This document shows positions 45,801 to 55,365 of a DNA stretch of 64,000 nucleotides, in pieces (position 1 is the first letter of the stretch; each line of letters begins with the position of its first letter). The stretch is from the NCBI RefSeq assembly GCF_029436685.1, contig NZ_JAROCY010000019.1:20550-84549 (forward strand). The letters are read 5' to 3'. The notes under the pieces are model-generated. The model worked only from the letters and a program-made list of their open reading frames with translations, was not told the origin of the DNA and did no database searches. A program made the translations under genes and the position numbers. Origin of the DNA: Novosphingobium cyanobacteriorum (GTDB taxonomy: Bacteria; Pseudomonadota; Alphaproteobacteria; Sphingomonadales; Sphingomonadaceae).

Positions 45801-48019
45801 CCGACATAGTTCAGGTTCTCGACCTGGTCAGCCAGCGTGTACTGATCGAGACGTGCCTTGACGAGGTCGGCGTTGCCTTCCCCTGCATTCTCAATGATCG
45901 TCTCGGTCAGGTGGTCGACGAAATACGTGTCGTTGCCGGACCCTCCGTACAAGGTATCGTTGCCGGTTCCGCCGTCGATCGAATCCGCACCGTCGCCACC
46001 ATAAATGACGTCGTCACCGTCATTGCCCTGGAGATTGTCGTTGCCCGCCCCCCCTTCAAGATAATCGTTGCCGGCATCGCCCTTGACCAGATCATCGCCT
46101 TCGTCGCCGAACAGGCGGTCATCGCCGTCGTTGCCGCGAAGGGTGTCGGCTCCGCCACCGCCGCGGACGATGTCGTTGCCATCGCCACCGTTCAACTGGT
46201 CGACGCCGAGACCACCCTGCATGGTGTCATTGCCGCCCCAGCCCGAGATGAGGCCACCCTGGTCGCCGCCCTGGATGTAGTTGTCGAGCCCGTTTCCGAA
46301 CAGACTGTGCGAGCCATTGCCGATGTACAGGAGATTCTCGACATTGTTGTCGAGCGTGTAGCTCGACAAAGTCGTCTTGACGGTATCGATGCCGCGGTTG
46401 AGCCCTTCCATCACCTCGTCGGCAGTGGTGAGCACGAGATAAGTGTCGTTGCCGAACCCGCCCTCGAGAATGTCGACGTTGCCACCGCCCCCCGTCAGCG
46501 TGTCATCGCCCGCACCGCCATAGAGCTGGTCATCGCCCAGACCGCCATTGAGGGTATCATTGAAGTTGGTGCCGAAAATCTCCTCCGACGCATCGGTGCC
46601 GACCTTGTCGACTGCAACGCCCTTTTCGACCGTGTACTTGCTCGAGTAGACCCGGATGTAGTCGATCTCCATCGAAGCGGGAAATGGCGTTGTGCTGTCG
46701 GGATCGCCCGACCACGGACCGCCGCTGCCGATGTTGGCGATCATGTACATCGGCTTGTCCATGCCCGGTAGAGTCGGCATGGTCCACTGCGCGACACCAT
46801 CGACGTACCACGTCAGATAGTCGGGCTCCCAATCGAGGCCGTACGTGTGGAACTCGGTCGTCGCGGTCGGCACGGTCAGCTGCTTGCCGTAGGCAATCCG
46901 ATCGCCGTTCTCGTCGAGTCCGTGCGCAACGTTGATGATCTTCGTCGGGTCCCCGCCACGCTGCTCGACGATGTCGAGCTCGGGCGGCCAGCCGCCATCC
47001 ATTGGCAGCAACCAGAACGCGTCATGCAACCCTTGGCCTGCAGGAAGCTTTGCACGGATCTCGAAGTAGCCATAGGTCTGGCTGAACGAGCCGACCGAGT
47101 TGATCATGCCCGAGCTGTACTCGAAGTTGCTGAACTTCGGCTGTTCCTCGACCGGGATGCGATCCATCGAGATCGAGAGCACCCCGTCATTGAGCGTGAA
47201 CGGGTTTATCGTAACCGGATTGCCGAAGGCATCGATATCGCCTGGGAACGTGAAATACTGGATCGAGCCGTGGTCGACGGTCGAATGAGCCGCGATGCCG
47301 CTGCGAGGGAACAGCTGATACCAGTTGCCCGTGCTGCCGGTTCCTGTGTTTACGCTGAAAGTGTCGAAATCATCCCCAAATGTCTGCGTGTAACCCGAAG
47401 TCTGCGTGCTGAGCAGAAAGTTGTCTGCGGTGAAGTTGTTGATGTTAAAATTCTTGAACGTGATCGTGTCGGCTGACGAAAGCTTCATGACGACGTTCGC
47501 ACCGCTTTGCGTCATCACCGCCTTGACCTGCTCGAACGTCTGGAAGTTGCCGAACCTGTACAGATTCACCCGATCTCCGGATGTGAAGTCCATGATCGTA
47601 TCGTTGCCCTGCACGGTAAAGACATCATTGCCACCGCCGCCCGTCAGTTCATCGGCGCCAGTCAGGCCCTCGAGAACATTGTTTGCGCCGTTCCCCTTGA
47701 TGATGTTGTTGCCGCCATTGCCGATTCCCATGATCGGCAGGTTCCCGACCAATACCAGGTTCTCGACATATGCGGGCAAGGAGTAGGTGAAGTCCGCATA
47801 AGCCGTGTCCGTGCCTTCACCGGGTTTCTCCGTGATGAAGTCCTTGGTCGAGTGCACGTAGTAGCTGTCGTCACCGAGGCCGCCAACAAGTGTGCTTGAA
47901 CTCTTGTTGGGGGTACCAAAGGCATAGAACGCGTCATTGCCCGACGTTCCCATCAGCACTTCGCCGAGCGCGGTGCCGGTGATGATGTTCGTAGGAGAAC
48001 CTGAAGAGGCAAGCGGCAT
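42866..48019 (-). CDS. GH16-RTX-cadherin secreted glycoside hydrolase (1717 aa)
   Basis: Residues 1-205 carry RTX-like repeats; a family-16 glycoside hydrolase follows at about 208-460 with the catalytic E-x-D-x-x-E as ELDIVE (347-352) and LHDAFWLLP before it. Long RTX arrays then run about 485-770, cadherin-like domains (VQDVNDNAPIITSSAAVTA) at about 870-1080, and more RTX repeats to the end. It ends ASDYVFI, the type I secretion tail. The design recalls the rhizobial secreted EPS depolymerase ExsH, a GH16 enzyme with RTX repeats exported by a type I system. Likely substrate is a beta-glucan or the strain's own EPS. Start ATG 48019 matches the paralogue. Confidence 0.9.
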   Translation of the reverse strand: MPLASSGSPTNIITGTALGEVLMGTSGNDAFYAFGTPNKSSSTLVGGLGDDSYYVHSTKDFITEKPGEGTDTAYADFTYSLPAYVENLVLVGNLPIMGIGNGGNNIIKGNGANNVLEGLTGADELTGGGGNDVFTVQGNDTIMDFTSGDRVNLYRFGNFQTFEQVKAVMTQSGANVVMKLSSADTITFKNFNINNFTADNFLLSTQTSGYTQTFGDDFDTFSVNTGTGSTGNWYQLFPRSGIAAHSTVDHGSIQYFTFPGDIDAFGNPVTINPFTLNDGVLSISMDRIPVEEQPKFSNFEYSSGMINSVGSFSQTYGYFEIRAKLPAGQGLHDAFWLLPMDGGWPPELDIVEQRGGDPTKIINVAHGLDENGDRIAYGKQLTVPTATTEFHTYGLDWEPDYLTWYVDGVAQWTMPTLPGMDKPMYMIANIGSGGPWSGDPDSTTPFPASMEIDYIRVYSSKYTVEKGVAVDKVGTDASEEIFGTNFNDTLNGGLGDDQLYGGAGDDTLTGGGGNVDILEGGFGNDTYLVLTTADEVMEGLNRGIDTVKTTLSSYTLDNNVENLLYIGNGSHSLFGNGLDNYIQGGDQGGLISGWGGNDTMQGGLGVDQLNGGDGNDIVRGGGGADTLRGNDGDDRLFGDEGDDLVKGDAGNDYLEGGAGNDNLQGNDGDDVIYGGDGADSIDGGTGNDTLYGGSGNDTYFVDHLTETIIENAGEGNADLVKARLDQYTLADQVENLNYVGTGNFVGTGNALANKIVGGAGTDILDGAGGADMLTGAGGDDTFSFTRGEADGDKILDFQGAGAPGGDRISFIGYGLDGTITQIGTSDFYLITAGQDYGYVTETIQIVGVFGLSSDEYVFLPPVNHAPTDIVLTGGATSESASLGTVIGTLSTDDPDVAEVNSYVLTDSAGGMFKIVGDKLVLAKPLDFENQASYQVTVRVTDSAGHSIDKVLTVAVQDVNDNAPIITSSAAVTASENQTDAVVLAANDLDTTGETISYSIEGGDDAALFKIEGGVLKFISAPDFENAGHGPTYSVSVRASDGVNSSVQALTVIVADVKAGDTLLGSAFDDQFTYTPTLTYDRVDGLSGTDVLNLGANSIGLALAGGDVKFELNASGATDFAAAGIEQLNLTGQSIVLKGDLAGSSVTDLRLNGTAGNDAFDASVSSLGVNVKAGLGNDTILTGSGNDTLDGGGGDDAMTGGSGDDTYVVDSLADTVTENAGGGYDRVLTSLGTYTLAANVEVVTYTGTTAFSVKGNALDNVLTGSKGADRLEGLAGVDTMIGGLGSDTYTVENINDVVVEKLNEGTDRVISQISYILPDNVENLTLATSFALNGTGNALANTIVGNSGANVLDGRGGADTLTGGNGNDVFVLRNGEAYGDVVTDFAGAGASGGDILSLQGYGTGAYISHAAGSDIYVIHAGSEFPGMTETIRLTGVTNLGAGDYLLDGVAGPAPITEGTVTPPDPGTGGDHMGDDVYIVTSSADVPVELVDGGYDVVKTTLTPYVLGANIEALHYTGTSSFTGTGNALDNMIVGGTKSDKLDGGLGADTLIGGAGSDTYTVDNVGDVVVEKPGEGTDRVISKISYTLTDNVDKLTLSGSASVNGTGNTLANTLGGNSGANVLDGRGGADVLTGGSGIDTFVFQQGEAGGDRVTDFSGAGVAGGDVLRFVGYGADAYLTHDAGTDLFVIHAGSEYGGFTETIKLTGVFVDLAASDYVFI

Positions 48020-48353
48020 GGGAAACCTTCTCTGATTGCTCGAACGTCAAGCGTTTGAATTAACGATCATTCATTCGGGTGCGGCGCGCGAGATTCGCAG
48101 GCCGGATGCAAGCCGGGTGATTATAAGAAGTGGTCAAAAGCGTAAACGCGATTAACCATGCCCGAATACCCACCTCCCCCGTCGTATCCATTTGGCACAG
48201 CACCCCGGCAGAGGTTAACGCTGCACGCCAAATAGCTGTGCCAGATCAGGGACCGAACCGGCATAAAGGCTGGTGCGTGAACACGCTGTGACAATTGACA
48301 CACCGCGGCCGGCAAGCCCCATTTGCGCAAGCTGCCGCTGTGCCGCGACGGCG
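48020..48353. other. Promoter region of the 1717-aa RTX gene
   Basis: No gene supported. On the plus strand it contains TTAACCAT at 48152-48159, about 135 bases upstream of the minus-strand start, and a GTTAA nearer the gene. Confidence 0.5.
48152..48159 (+). promoter_or_regulatory. TTAACCAT half-site (CtrA-like)
   Basis: Octamer upstream of the GH16-RTX-cadherin gene, at a distance similar to the sites at 996 and 4183. Function inferred from motif only. Confidence 0.35.
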
Positions 48354-49385
48354 TCAGGCGGAAAGCTGGCGCAAGGCCTTGGCGACAAGTGCAAAAAACT
48401 GCTGGCTCCAATAACCGATCAAGTCGCCCATACCCGGAGTGCCTTCCGCCGCCGTCTCCTGCCCGCTTGGCGCTCCATGATCGTCCATCGCTACAGCCGA
48501 TGGTCCGCGGTATCCGACCCCAACACTGCCGGCAGGTACGAAGTCACCCTTGGGCGGCTCGCCGAGATTGACCTCCCCGCTGACAGGCAGATTGGGAAAC
48601 AGCACCCGCGTCTTGTTGTCATCCAGTTTGACAGCACAAGGCAGCCTGGAGGTAGCCGGCGGCCAGACGGCATTCTCGGGCCGCCGCAGCCTGTTCTGGA
48701 AAATGTATACCTCCCGCAGCGTCAACCTCGTGCTCATCGCGCAATTGCGGCCGTGAATCGTCCAGAGCAGGAACCCGCCCTTGTTGGGCCCAGCGCCCGG
48801 GAATGGTTCGCGTAGCGGCGGTGTATAACGCAGGTTCACATGCATCAGAGAAATCGGCCCGGTGCGCGAGGCGCCGTGCATGTCGGGAAGTTGCAGACCC
48901 TGGTACGCGCTGGTGGCGGTAAGATGATCGACGCGCAACTCCCTCACGCCACCCCAGGGCTGGATCACGTCCGAGTGGAACGTCGCCTGGGTGCCCTGCA
49001 GGCCCTCGACCCGGACACGCTCGACCTGGACCACGGCCGCAGGCGCGGCGATCGCGATGGCATCGAATTCACCACCGTCGGGATTGGTGATCAGCACACC
49101 CTCGATGTGCACCGTGCCGGTCGCACCCTTTATATAGATGGCGCGGCGCATCTTATCCTCGGCGGGCACCGCAATCTGCCCCCCGACGACCCACACGTTG
49201 CGTCCGCCCAGAATCACCGTAGATCCGCGCTTGACCCCTGCCGGCATGCGCAGGATGTAGTCCCGGCCAGGATCGAGCCTGCTGACTGTTGGTCCAGCCC
49301 CCAGCGTTATCGTCTCAGGCCGCTCGAGCCTCGGTGCCGGCCACTGAATTGGAGCGGCTGCCAGTGCGAGAGCCATGAAAAGCAT
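48354..49385 (-). CDS. Periplasmic or exported beta-helix protein (343 aa)
   Basis: Starts with a short signal peptide (MLFMALALAAAPIQWPAPRL), then a right-handed parallel beta-helix (STVILGGRNVWVVGGQIAV, AIYIKGATGTVHIEGVLITN, VERVRVEGLQGTQATFHSDV, LRVDHLTATSAYQGLQLPD). No RTX repeats and no type I tail, so it uses Sec, unlike its beta-helix/RTX neighbours. ATG 49385 is chosen because GAGG lies eight bases before it; the open frame extends to 49577 without family support. Its fold suggests carbohydrate binding or lysis in the periplasm; substrate unknown. Confidence 0.72.
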   Translation of the reverse strand: MLFMALALAAAPIQWPAPRLERPETITLGAGPTVSRLDPGRDYILRMPAGVKRGSTVILGGRNVWVVGGQIAVPAEDKMRRAIYIKGATGTVHIEGVLITNPDGGEFDAIAIAAPAAVVQVERVRVEGLQGTQATFHSDVIQPWGGVRELRVDHLTATSAYQGLQLPDMHGASRTGPISLMHVNLRYTPPLREPFPGAGPNKGGFLLWTIHGRNCAMSTRLTLREVYIFQNRLRRPENAVWPPATSRLPCAVKLDDNKTRVLFPNLPVSGEVNLGEPPKGDFVPAGSVGVGYRGPSAVAMDDHGAPSGQETAAEGTPGMGDLIGYWSQQFFALVAKALRQLSA

Positions 49386-50018
49386 CTGCAGTACCTCGTC
49401 AAAGGCCCCCGTGGCGGTCCTTACCTTCTCCGCTTTGACTGGACAAGGGATGTGGCCACACCTCGCGACAAGGGTTGGCCCCAGCCAGCAAGACAGCCTG
49501 AATTCCTGCCAGGCTCTGGATGCTCGAAGCAATTGCGTGGGGCTTGCTCCGCTGCGCGCCTTGAGCCGTTTGACCAAGTCACGGCTGGCTCACAGCCGCA
49601 GGCGGCCTTGACTGAGGTGACCAATGTCACAGTCGTTCGTTGCCCGCGGGAGTATCCCGCTTCAACTTTCCACCCGACCGGAGCCTGACCCTCATGCATG
49701 ACAGGGCGCCTTGGACCGCACGAGCTTGCCATCGTCACTCGATGCGCTTGCCCCCCCTCGCGCGGGCTCTGATGGCCTCACCGCTCCTGGGATGCGCCAT
49801 GCCAGGCCACACTACCTGAACCGCAACCGAATCTATACGAATTGCCGCGTATTCGTCCCATTTTGAAACACCTGGCGTGGTGCACTGCACAATCTTGCCG
49901 AAATCCCGAAATATCGTTAAATCTCCGTTCACCACGGGACCTCAAACAGGGTTAAGAAGTTTGCAATCCCCGCGAGCGGTGCGTTACCTCCGCTGCGAAT
50001 CTCCGAGGCAATTTCCCT
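49386..50018. other. Divergent intergenic region
   Basis: Between the minus-strand beta-helix gene and the plus-strand 1375-residue RTX gene. No gene supported. GTTAA motifs at about 49915 and 49962 lie in the likely promoter of the RTX gene. Confidence 0.45.
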
Positions 50019-53000
50019 ATGACCGATGTGCTGCAACTTCAGGCTGGCGCGAATGAAAGCGACATTGCCCACGCGCTCGCCCTCCTGCCCAACGGCGGCA
50101 CCCTGATCCTGCCCGAGAACGAGACCATCCAGATTGTCGATGGCCTGAAGATCGATGTGACCAATCGTGACATCAATCTGGTGCTCAACGGTTCAACCCT
50201 TGTCCAGGCAGGCAACAGCTCGGTCATCACTGCCTCGGGTTCGATCACCAATACGCAGAGCGTCGGCCTCGACATCAGCGGGGACAACGCCAAGATCACC
50301 TTCTCGGGCAACATCAGCAACCTGAAGGTCGGCGACTGGATCAAGGTCGTCTCAGACGACGTGCTGCCGTTCGACAATCGCAACACGGCCGAGCCGACAC
50401 GGCTTGGCCAGGCGATGCAGATCGTGGCGATCAACGGCAATACCGTCGAGGTGGCCGGCAAGCCGCTCTATGCCGACCAGTATGTGACGAATGTCCGCGC
50501 CGGCGAAATCAGCAGCGGCCAGATCAAGATTTCCGATGGCACCGTGATGGGAGACCAGTCACACATCGACTGGAACAGCGACCTCATCAATATCCGCAAT
50601 GCGATTGCGCCCGAGATCAGTCACGTCACGGTGCGCGACGGCAATTCGATGGGCATGAACTTCGTCAACACCGTCAATGCCCTTGTTCAGGACAGCGCGG
50701 CGATCAACCTGCTCGACGACATCCCGCTCGGACACTACGGTTATGGCGTGCACTCGGCGAGTTCGGTCAACACGACCGTTATCGGCCTTTATGCCGAACG
50801 GGTTCGCCATGCCACCGACGACAATGGCGTGGTATCGGGCATCAACAATCCCAACCTCTCGGCCTATGGCGCCGATATCGGCCTGCACGTCAAGGACACG
50901 GTGTCCTACTACGCCTCGGCCTTCTCCTATTCCTTCCACTCCGAGGGCCGCAACGGCCTGCTCGAAAACGTCATGTCGTTCGAATCCCATGGCTTCGTGG
51001 GTTTTCGCGGCGTCGGCCATCAGCTGATCAATTCCGGCAGTGTCGGCGACGAGCGCGGCTTCCAGTACATGGAGTACGGCTACGGCGATTCGCGCGACAC
51101 GGTCGTCGACAACACCATCGTGCGCGAGGCCGGCCGGTACATCTATGTCGTTTCTGGCGATCCCACCAACAACGTCATCAAGAACAGCTCGCTCGAATAT
51201 GACCTGCGCGATGGCAACCTCGGCACAACCCAGCTGATCAACACCATCGTCATCAGATGGAACGGCGTCGACGACAACATCTTCCTGGGCAGCGAACAGG
51301 GTGACCGCCTGCTGGGTGGCCGGGGCGTCGATACGATCAATGGCGCCGGCGGTGACGACTACATCTGGGGTGGCGATGGCATTGACACCTTGACTGGCGG
51401 AGCCGGCAAGGACCGCTTCGTTTTCGATCACCTCGATTCGATCGACATAATCACCGATTTCCAGGCCGGGGCTGGAGGTGACACGCTCGACGTCTCGATC
51501 CTGGGCGCGCGCCATGGCTGGCGGGGGGATTTTCTTGCCAAGGGCTACGTTCAGTTCGTCCAGTCCGGTGCCGATACGCTCGTGAAGATCGCCCCTGAGC
51601 CTGGCGGAGATCTTTTCACGATTGCGCGGCTGCAGAATGTGTCGGCAGCCGACCTCACCGCAGACAATCTCCAGATGTTCCTGTCCGGGGGCTCGACACC
51701 GACCGCCACGCCGGTTCCCACCGGGACTGTGCCTACGGGTTCCGTTGCCTACAAGAAGGGCGTCAAGATCGTCGGCACGACCGGCAACGACTATATCGAC
51801 GCGACCCATTCTGTTCCCGGACAGCCCCTGCCGACGAACGGTGCGGATTCGATCAGCACCAATGCCGGCGATGACTTCATTGATGGGCTGGGCGGCGCCG
51901 ACACCATCAACGCCGGCGCGGGCAACGATACGGTCGTCTATTATCAGGGCGTCGCCGCGAGCCTGCAGGGCGGGTCCGGTCGCGATACCCTGGTGCTTTT
52001 CAACACGACCGACTTCATCGACCTGTCCCAGTCCGACCAGACAAGCGGCCTGGCCAATGTGTCTGGGTTCGACGACGTCGACGGCCGCGGATCGACTATC
52101 GGGCTCTACATCACCGGCAATTCCGCCAACAACAATCTCTGGGGCGGCAGCGGCGACGACATCATCGATGGAGGGGATGGCAACGACTCCATCGACGGCG
52201 GCGATGGCAACGATGTACTCGCCCTCGAAGGCAACCGGGACGATTACGCCTTCATCCGCATAAACGCCAATACCTGGCGCGTTCAGGACCTGTCCGGCAA
52301 CCTTCCGTTCCGCGACTATGTGCGCAATATCGAACGGGTTTCCTTCGAAGACCAGACCTCGTTCATCGACGTCCTCAACCGCCCTCCTTCGGACGTGCTG
52401 CTGAGCGCACAGGCCGTGCAGGAGGGCCTCGCAACAGGCACAGTCGTGGGCGCCTTCACCGGCGTTGATCCGGATGTCTCGGAAATCAATACCTGGACTC
52501 TGCTCGACGATGCCGGCGGCCGCTTCGCGCTTGTCGGCAACCAGCTCGTGACCACCGGCGTGTTCGACTACGAGAACGATCCCAACACTTTCACGGTCAC
52601 CGTCATGCTGACGGACTCGGATGGCCACAATTTCACCAAGACGTTCGATATCGCGATTGCAGACGTCAACGACGTTGCGCCCGTGATCAATTCGGCCGCG
52701 ACAGTCACCGTCGCCGAAAACGAGACCCTGGCGCAGGTTCTGACTGCAGTGGATGCCGACACCACTGGTGAAACCCTCACCTTCAGCGTCGACCCGACGA
52801 CCGGTGACGGGGCACTCTTCACCATCGTCAACGGCAACGAACTCCGCTTCGTCAATCCGCCCGATTTCGAGAACGTCGACCATGCGCCCAGCTACACCGT
52901 GTCGGTCATCGTTTCCGACGGCATCCAGAGCACGAGGCAGACGATTACCGTCAATGTCAGCGACGTGAAGGCCGGCGACACGCTGCTGGGCACTTCAGGC

Positions 53001-54146
53001 GCGGACATCTTCGGTTATGCAAGCTCGCTCACTTACGATGGCGTGGACGGACTTGACGGGATCGATACCCTCAAGGCGGCCGTGAGTGCCAGCGGGGGCT
53101 GGATTTCCGCCAATGGTGCGATGGCAACGCTCGATCTCAACGGCGACGGCGCTGTCGATTTCCGCGCAATCAATGTCGAGAAGCTCGTCCTGACCGGGAA
53201 CAATGTCGCCTTCCAGTCGAGCCTAGCAGGGACAGGCGTCACCGACGTTTCGATCGCCGGTACTTCGGCAGCAGACCAGTTCGACGGCAGTCTGGCGGGC
53301 GTCAAGTTGATGCTGTCGGGCGCGTTCGGCGACGACGTTCTGATTGGCGGAAGTGCAGCCGACATCCTCGATGGCGGTATGGGCAACGACCAGATGATCG
53401 GCGGCGGGGGTGACGACACCTATATTGTCGATTCTGCCCTCGACCAGGTGACCGAGGCTTCGGGTGCCGGCTTCGACACGGTGCAGACCGCACTCAACAC
53501 CTACACCCTCGGTATCAATGTCGAAGCGCTGGTGTTCACCGGCAGCAGGAACTTCACCGGCAAGGGTAACGCACTCGACAATCTCATCATCGGCGGCAGC
53601 GGCAACGACCGGATCGAGGGCGGCGCGGGCGCCGATACGATGATCGGTGGGTCGGGTGGCGATACCTACGTCGTCGACAACGTCAACGACATCGTCGTCG
53701 AGAACGCCAACGCTGGCAATGATCGCGTCCTTTCCACCGTCAGCTACACGCTGAGCGACAATGTCGAAGGGCTGACCCTGACCACAAGCATGTCGCTCAG
53801 CGGCACCGGCAATGCGATCGCCAACTCCATCATCGGCAATGGCGGCGCCAACATCCTTGACGGGCGGGGCGGCGCCGATACGCTGACTGGTGGGGCCGGG
53901 AACGATACCTTTGCCTTCCAGCGCGGCGAAGCTGCAGGCGATGTAGTCACCGATTTCACCGGAGCTGGCGTTGCAGGCGGCGATGTCCTGCGCTTTGTCG
54001 GATTTGGCGCCGACGCCTACCTCACGCATGATGCCGGGTCGGACATCTATGAGATCCATGCCGGCGCGGCGTTCGGCGGCATCGTCGAGACGATCCAGCT
54101 TGTCGGCGTCACCAATCTTGACAGCGGGGATTACCTGTTCGTCTGA
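50019..54146 (+). CDS. Beta-helix/RTX/cadherin secreted protein (1375 aa)
   Basis: Third beta-helix/RTX paralogue, with the motifs at VRDGNSMG (205), GYGVHSASS (241), RHATDDNGV (263) and FHSEGR (306); the tryptophan of SWHSEGR is phenylalanine here. RTX block about 420-470, a second calcium-repeat region about 600-750, two cadherin-like domains about 780-990 (DVNDVAPVINSAATVTV), and a C-terminal RTX module shared with the 2084-, 1717- and 1001-residue proteins. It ends SGDYLFV. Start ATG 50019 has GAGG upstream. It combines the enzyme-like half of one protein group with the export half of another. Probably a secreted polysaccharide-active protein. Confidence 0.87.
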   Translation: MTDVLQLQAGANESDIAHALALLPNGGTLILPENETIQIVDGLKIDVTNRDINLVLNGSTLVQAGNSSVITASGSITNTQSVGLDISGDNAKITFSGNISNLKVGDWIKVVSDDVLPFDNRNTAEPTRLGQAMQIVAINGNTVEVAGKPLYADQYVTNVRAGEISSGQIKISDGTVMGDQSHIDWNSDLINIRNAIAPEISHVTVRDGNSMGMNFVNTVNALVQDSAAINLLDDIPLGHYGYGVHSASSVNTTVIGLYAERVRHATDDNGVVSGINNPNLSAYGADIGLHVKDTVSYYASAFSYSFHSEGRNGLLENVMSFESHGFVGFRGVGHQLINSGSVGDERGFQYMEYGYGDSRDTVVDNTIVREAGRYIYVVSGDPTNNVIKNSSLEYDLRDGNLGTTQLINTIVIRWNGVDDNIFLGSEQGDRLLGGRGVDTINGAGGDDYIWGGDGIDTLTGGAGKDRFVFDHLDSIDIITDFQAGAGGDTLDVSILGARHGWRGDFLAKGYVQFVQSGADTLVKIAPEPGGDLFTIARLQNVSAADLTADNLQMFLSGGSTPTATPVPTGTVPTGSVAYKKGVKIVGTTGNDYIDATHSVPGQPLPTNGADSISTNAGDDFIDGLGGADTINAGAGNDTVVYYQGVAASLQGGSGRDTLVLFNTTDFIDLSQSDQTSGLANVSGFDDVDGRGSTIGLYITGNSANNNLWGGSGDDIIDGGDGNDSIDGGDGNDVLALEGNRDDYAFIRINANTWRVQDLSGNLPFRDYVRNIERVSFEDQTSFIDVLNRPPSDVLLSAQAVQEGLATGTVVGAFTGVDPDVSEINTWTLLDDAGGRFALVGNQLVTTGVFDYENDPNTFTVTVMLTDSDGHNFTKTFDIAIADVNDVAPVINSAATVTVAENETLAQVLTAVDADTTGETLTFSVDPTTGDGALFTIVNGNELRFVNPPDFENVDHAPSYTVSVIVSDGIQSTRQTITVNVSDVKAGDTLLGTSGADIFGYASSLTYDGVDGLDGIDTLKAAVSASGGWISANGAMATLDLNGDGAVDFRAINVEKLVLTGNNVAFQSSLAGTGVTDVSIAGTSAADQFDGSLAGVKLMLSGAFGDDVLIGGSAADILDGGMGNDQMIGGGGDDTYIVDSALDQVTEASGAGFDTVQTALNTYTLGINVEALVFTGSRNFTGKGNALDNLIIGGSGNDRIEGGAGADTMIGGSGGDTYVVDNVNDIVVENANAGNDRVLSTVSYTLSDNVEGLTLTTSMSLSGTGNAIANSIIGNGGANILDGRGGADTLTGGAGNDTFAFQRGEAAGDVVTDFTGAGVAGGDVLRFVGFGADAYLTHDAGSDIYEIHAGAAFGGIVETIQLVGVTNLDSGDYLFV

Positions 54147-55365
54147 TTGTCTCAGCCCTTGCCCGATCGTTCCAGTCGCCCCTATGTGGCCCACGCCACG
54201 GCGGAAGCTGGGATGTGCAGTGCGACTGCTGGTGCGGTCCGGAAAAAGGCCATTCATGATCAGCAAAGCCGGCGGCAGCGGGGCTGGCAATAGCGTACCT
54301 GTTCGGGACTGCCCTCACATCGCACGGCACCAAGAAGGACAGGGCGAGCTTAAGCGGGACAACCCGGTTCCTGCAAGCTGCTGTGCAGTAGCTGTGCATC
54401 GCCGCCAGCCTCACGCCTTTGACCAGCCGGGCACAACCGCTGGAGATTGCGGTACCGTTGATATCGCGGCCTCCGTCGCCGAACGGCAACGTCAGAGCTA
54501 TTCGGTCTCGGATCCCAACGCCCCCACGCTCCCAAGTCGCAATCAAGGGTTGTCGCGTTTCGGTGCCCCCCACCGTGCTGTCGGGGGCGGAGGCCGAGCC
54601 GGAATGGCACAGCCGGGGCGCGAAAGGAACCGATCAACTGTGACGAGAATGGGGCCGGCAGCTGAAACTCAGGCTGCGCGACTTGCGCAATGCCCGGTTT
54701 AAGCCGGTCCAAGGACGCAAGCCACATAGAAGCTCCATTCCGGAAAAAGCGCAAAGCTGGAGATGATGCAAGCGGTGTGGTTTGCGCTTCGCAAAGCGCC
54801 TGACTGGCCACGTCGAAGCGCACGCCCGGAATCCGGCACTCTGTCCGCCGCGATCGCGGGCCCAAGACTGCTCAAACCTTGCGCGTCGTTGCACTCCTCG
54901 GCGATCAAGAATTCTGACAGGATAGATGCCCCCCCCCGCCTGGCCGGATTTTAAACCGCCACAACATTCCCAGCCGCAACAGCCTTCCTGCAATGCGCGT
55001 TCACCAGGGCGGAAAACGCGCCCGGATGTCCCGACTACCATTCGATAAGACTCTTGCGCTAGAATTGTCGCAAGAATGTTTCGCCAGAAGACCAATTGGA
55101 AGCGCAGCGAACTCACTGGCGTAAAGCGTTGCGCTGTGGGAGCCCCCCCCTTATGCTCGCCAAGACAAACTGGGCCCACCACAGAGCGCTTGCCTAGCCG
55201 GATGAAGCTCGAGCCATGGATGGTGTTGGATGATTGACCTGTGTATCGGCCGTTTGGTAGTGCGCTCCATCTTGGACAGCGGTTTTTCCGTGCAGGGTCG
55301 TGCGCCGATCGTCATGCGCGTACCCAGCCTGACGATGACAGCGGAGCAGTGAAAGGCCGAATGCT
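54147..55365. other. Long intergenic region (about 1.2 kb)
   Basis: No reading frame here shows a recognisable domain or good ribosome site. Codon use in the longest frames on both strands does not look like the neighbours. Several homopolymer runs (for example C8 near 54930) and overlapping frames suggest decayed coding sequence or untranslated DNA upstream of the ligase gene. Confidence 0.45.

Noticed and set aside
42866..48019. Repeated short units that could be taken for a CRISPR array
   Set aside because: They are RTX nonapeptide codons within an open reading frame, not identical repeats with unique spacers.
50559..52883. 774-codon minus-strand frame
   Set aside because: Antisense to the 1375-residue RTX gene; repetitive Val/Ala/Asp product with no family likeness.
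54147..55365. Several 60-180-codon frames on both strands
   Set aside because: Overlapping, no ribosome sites, no recognisable motifs.
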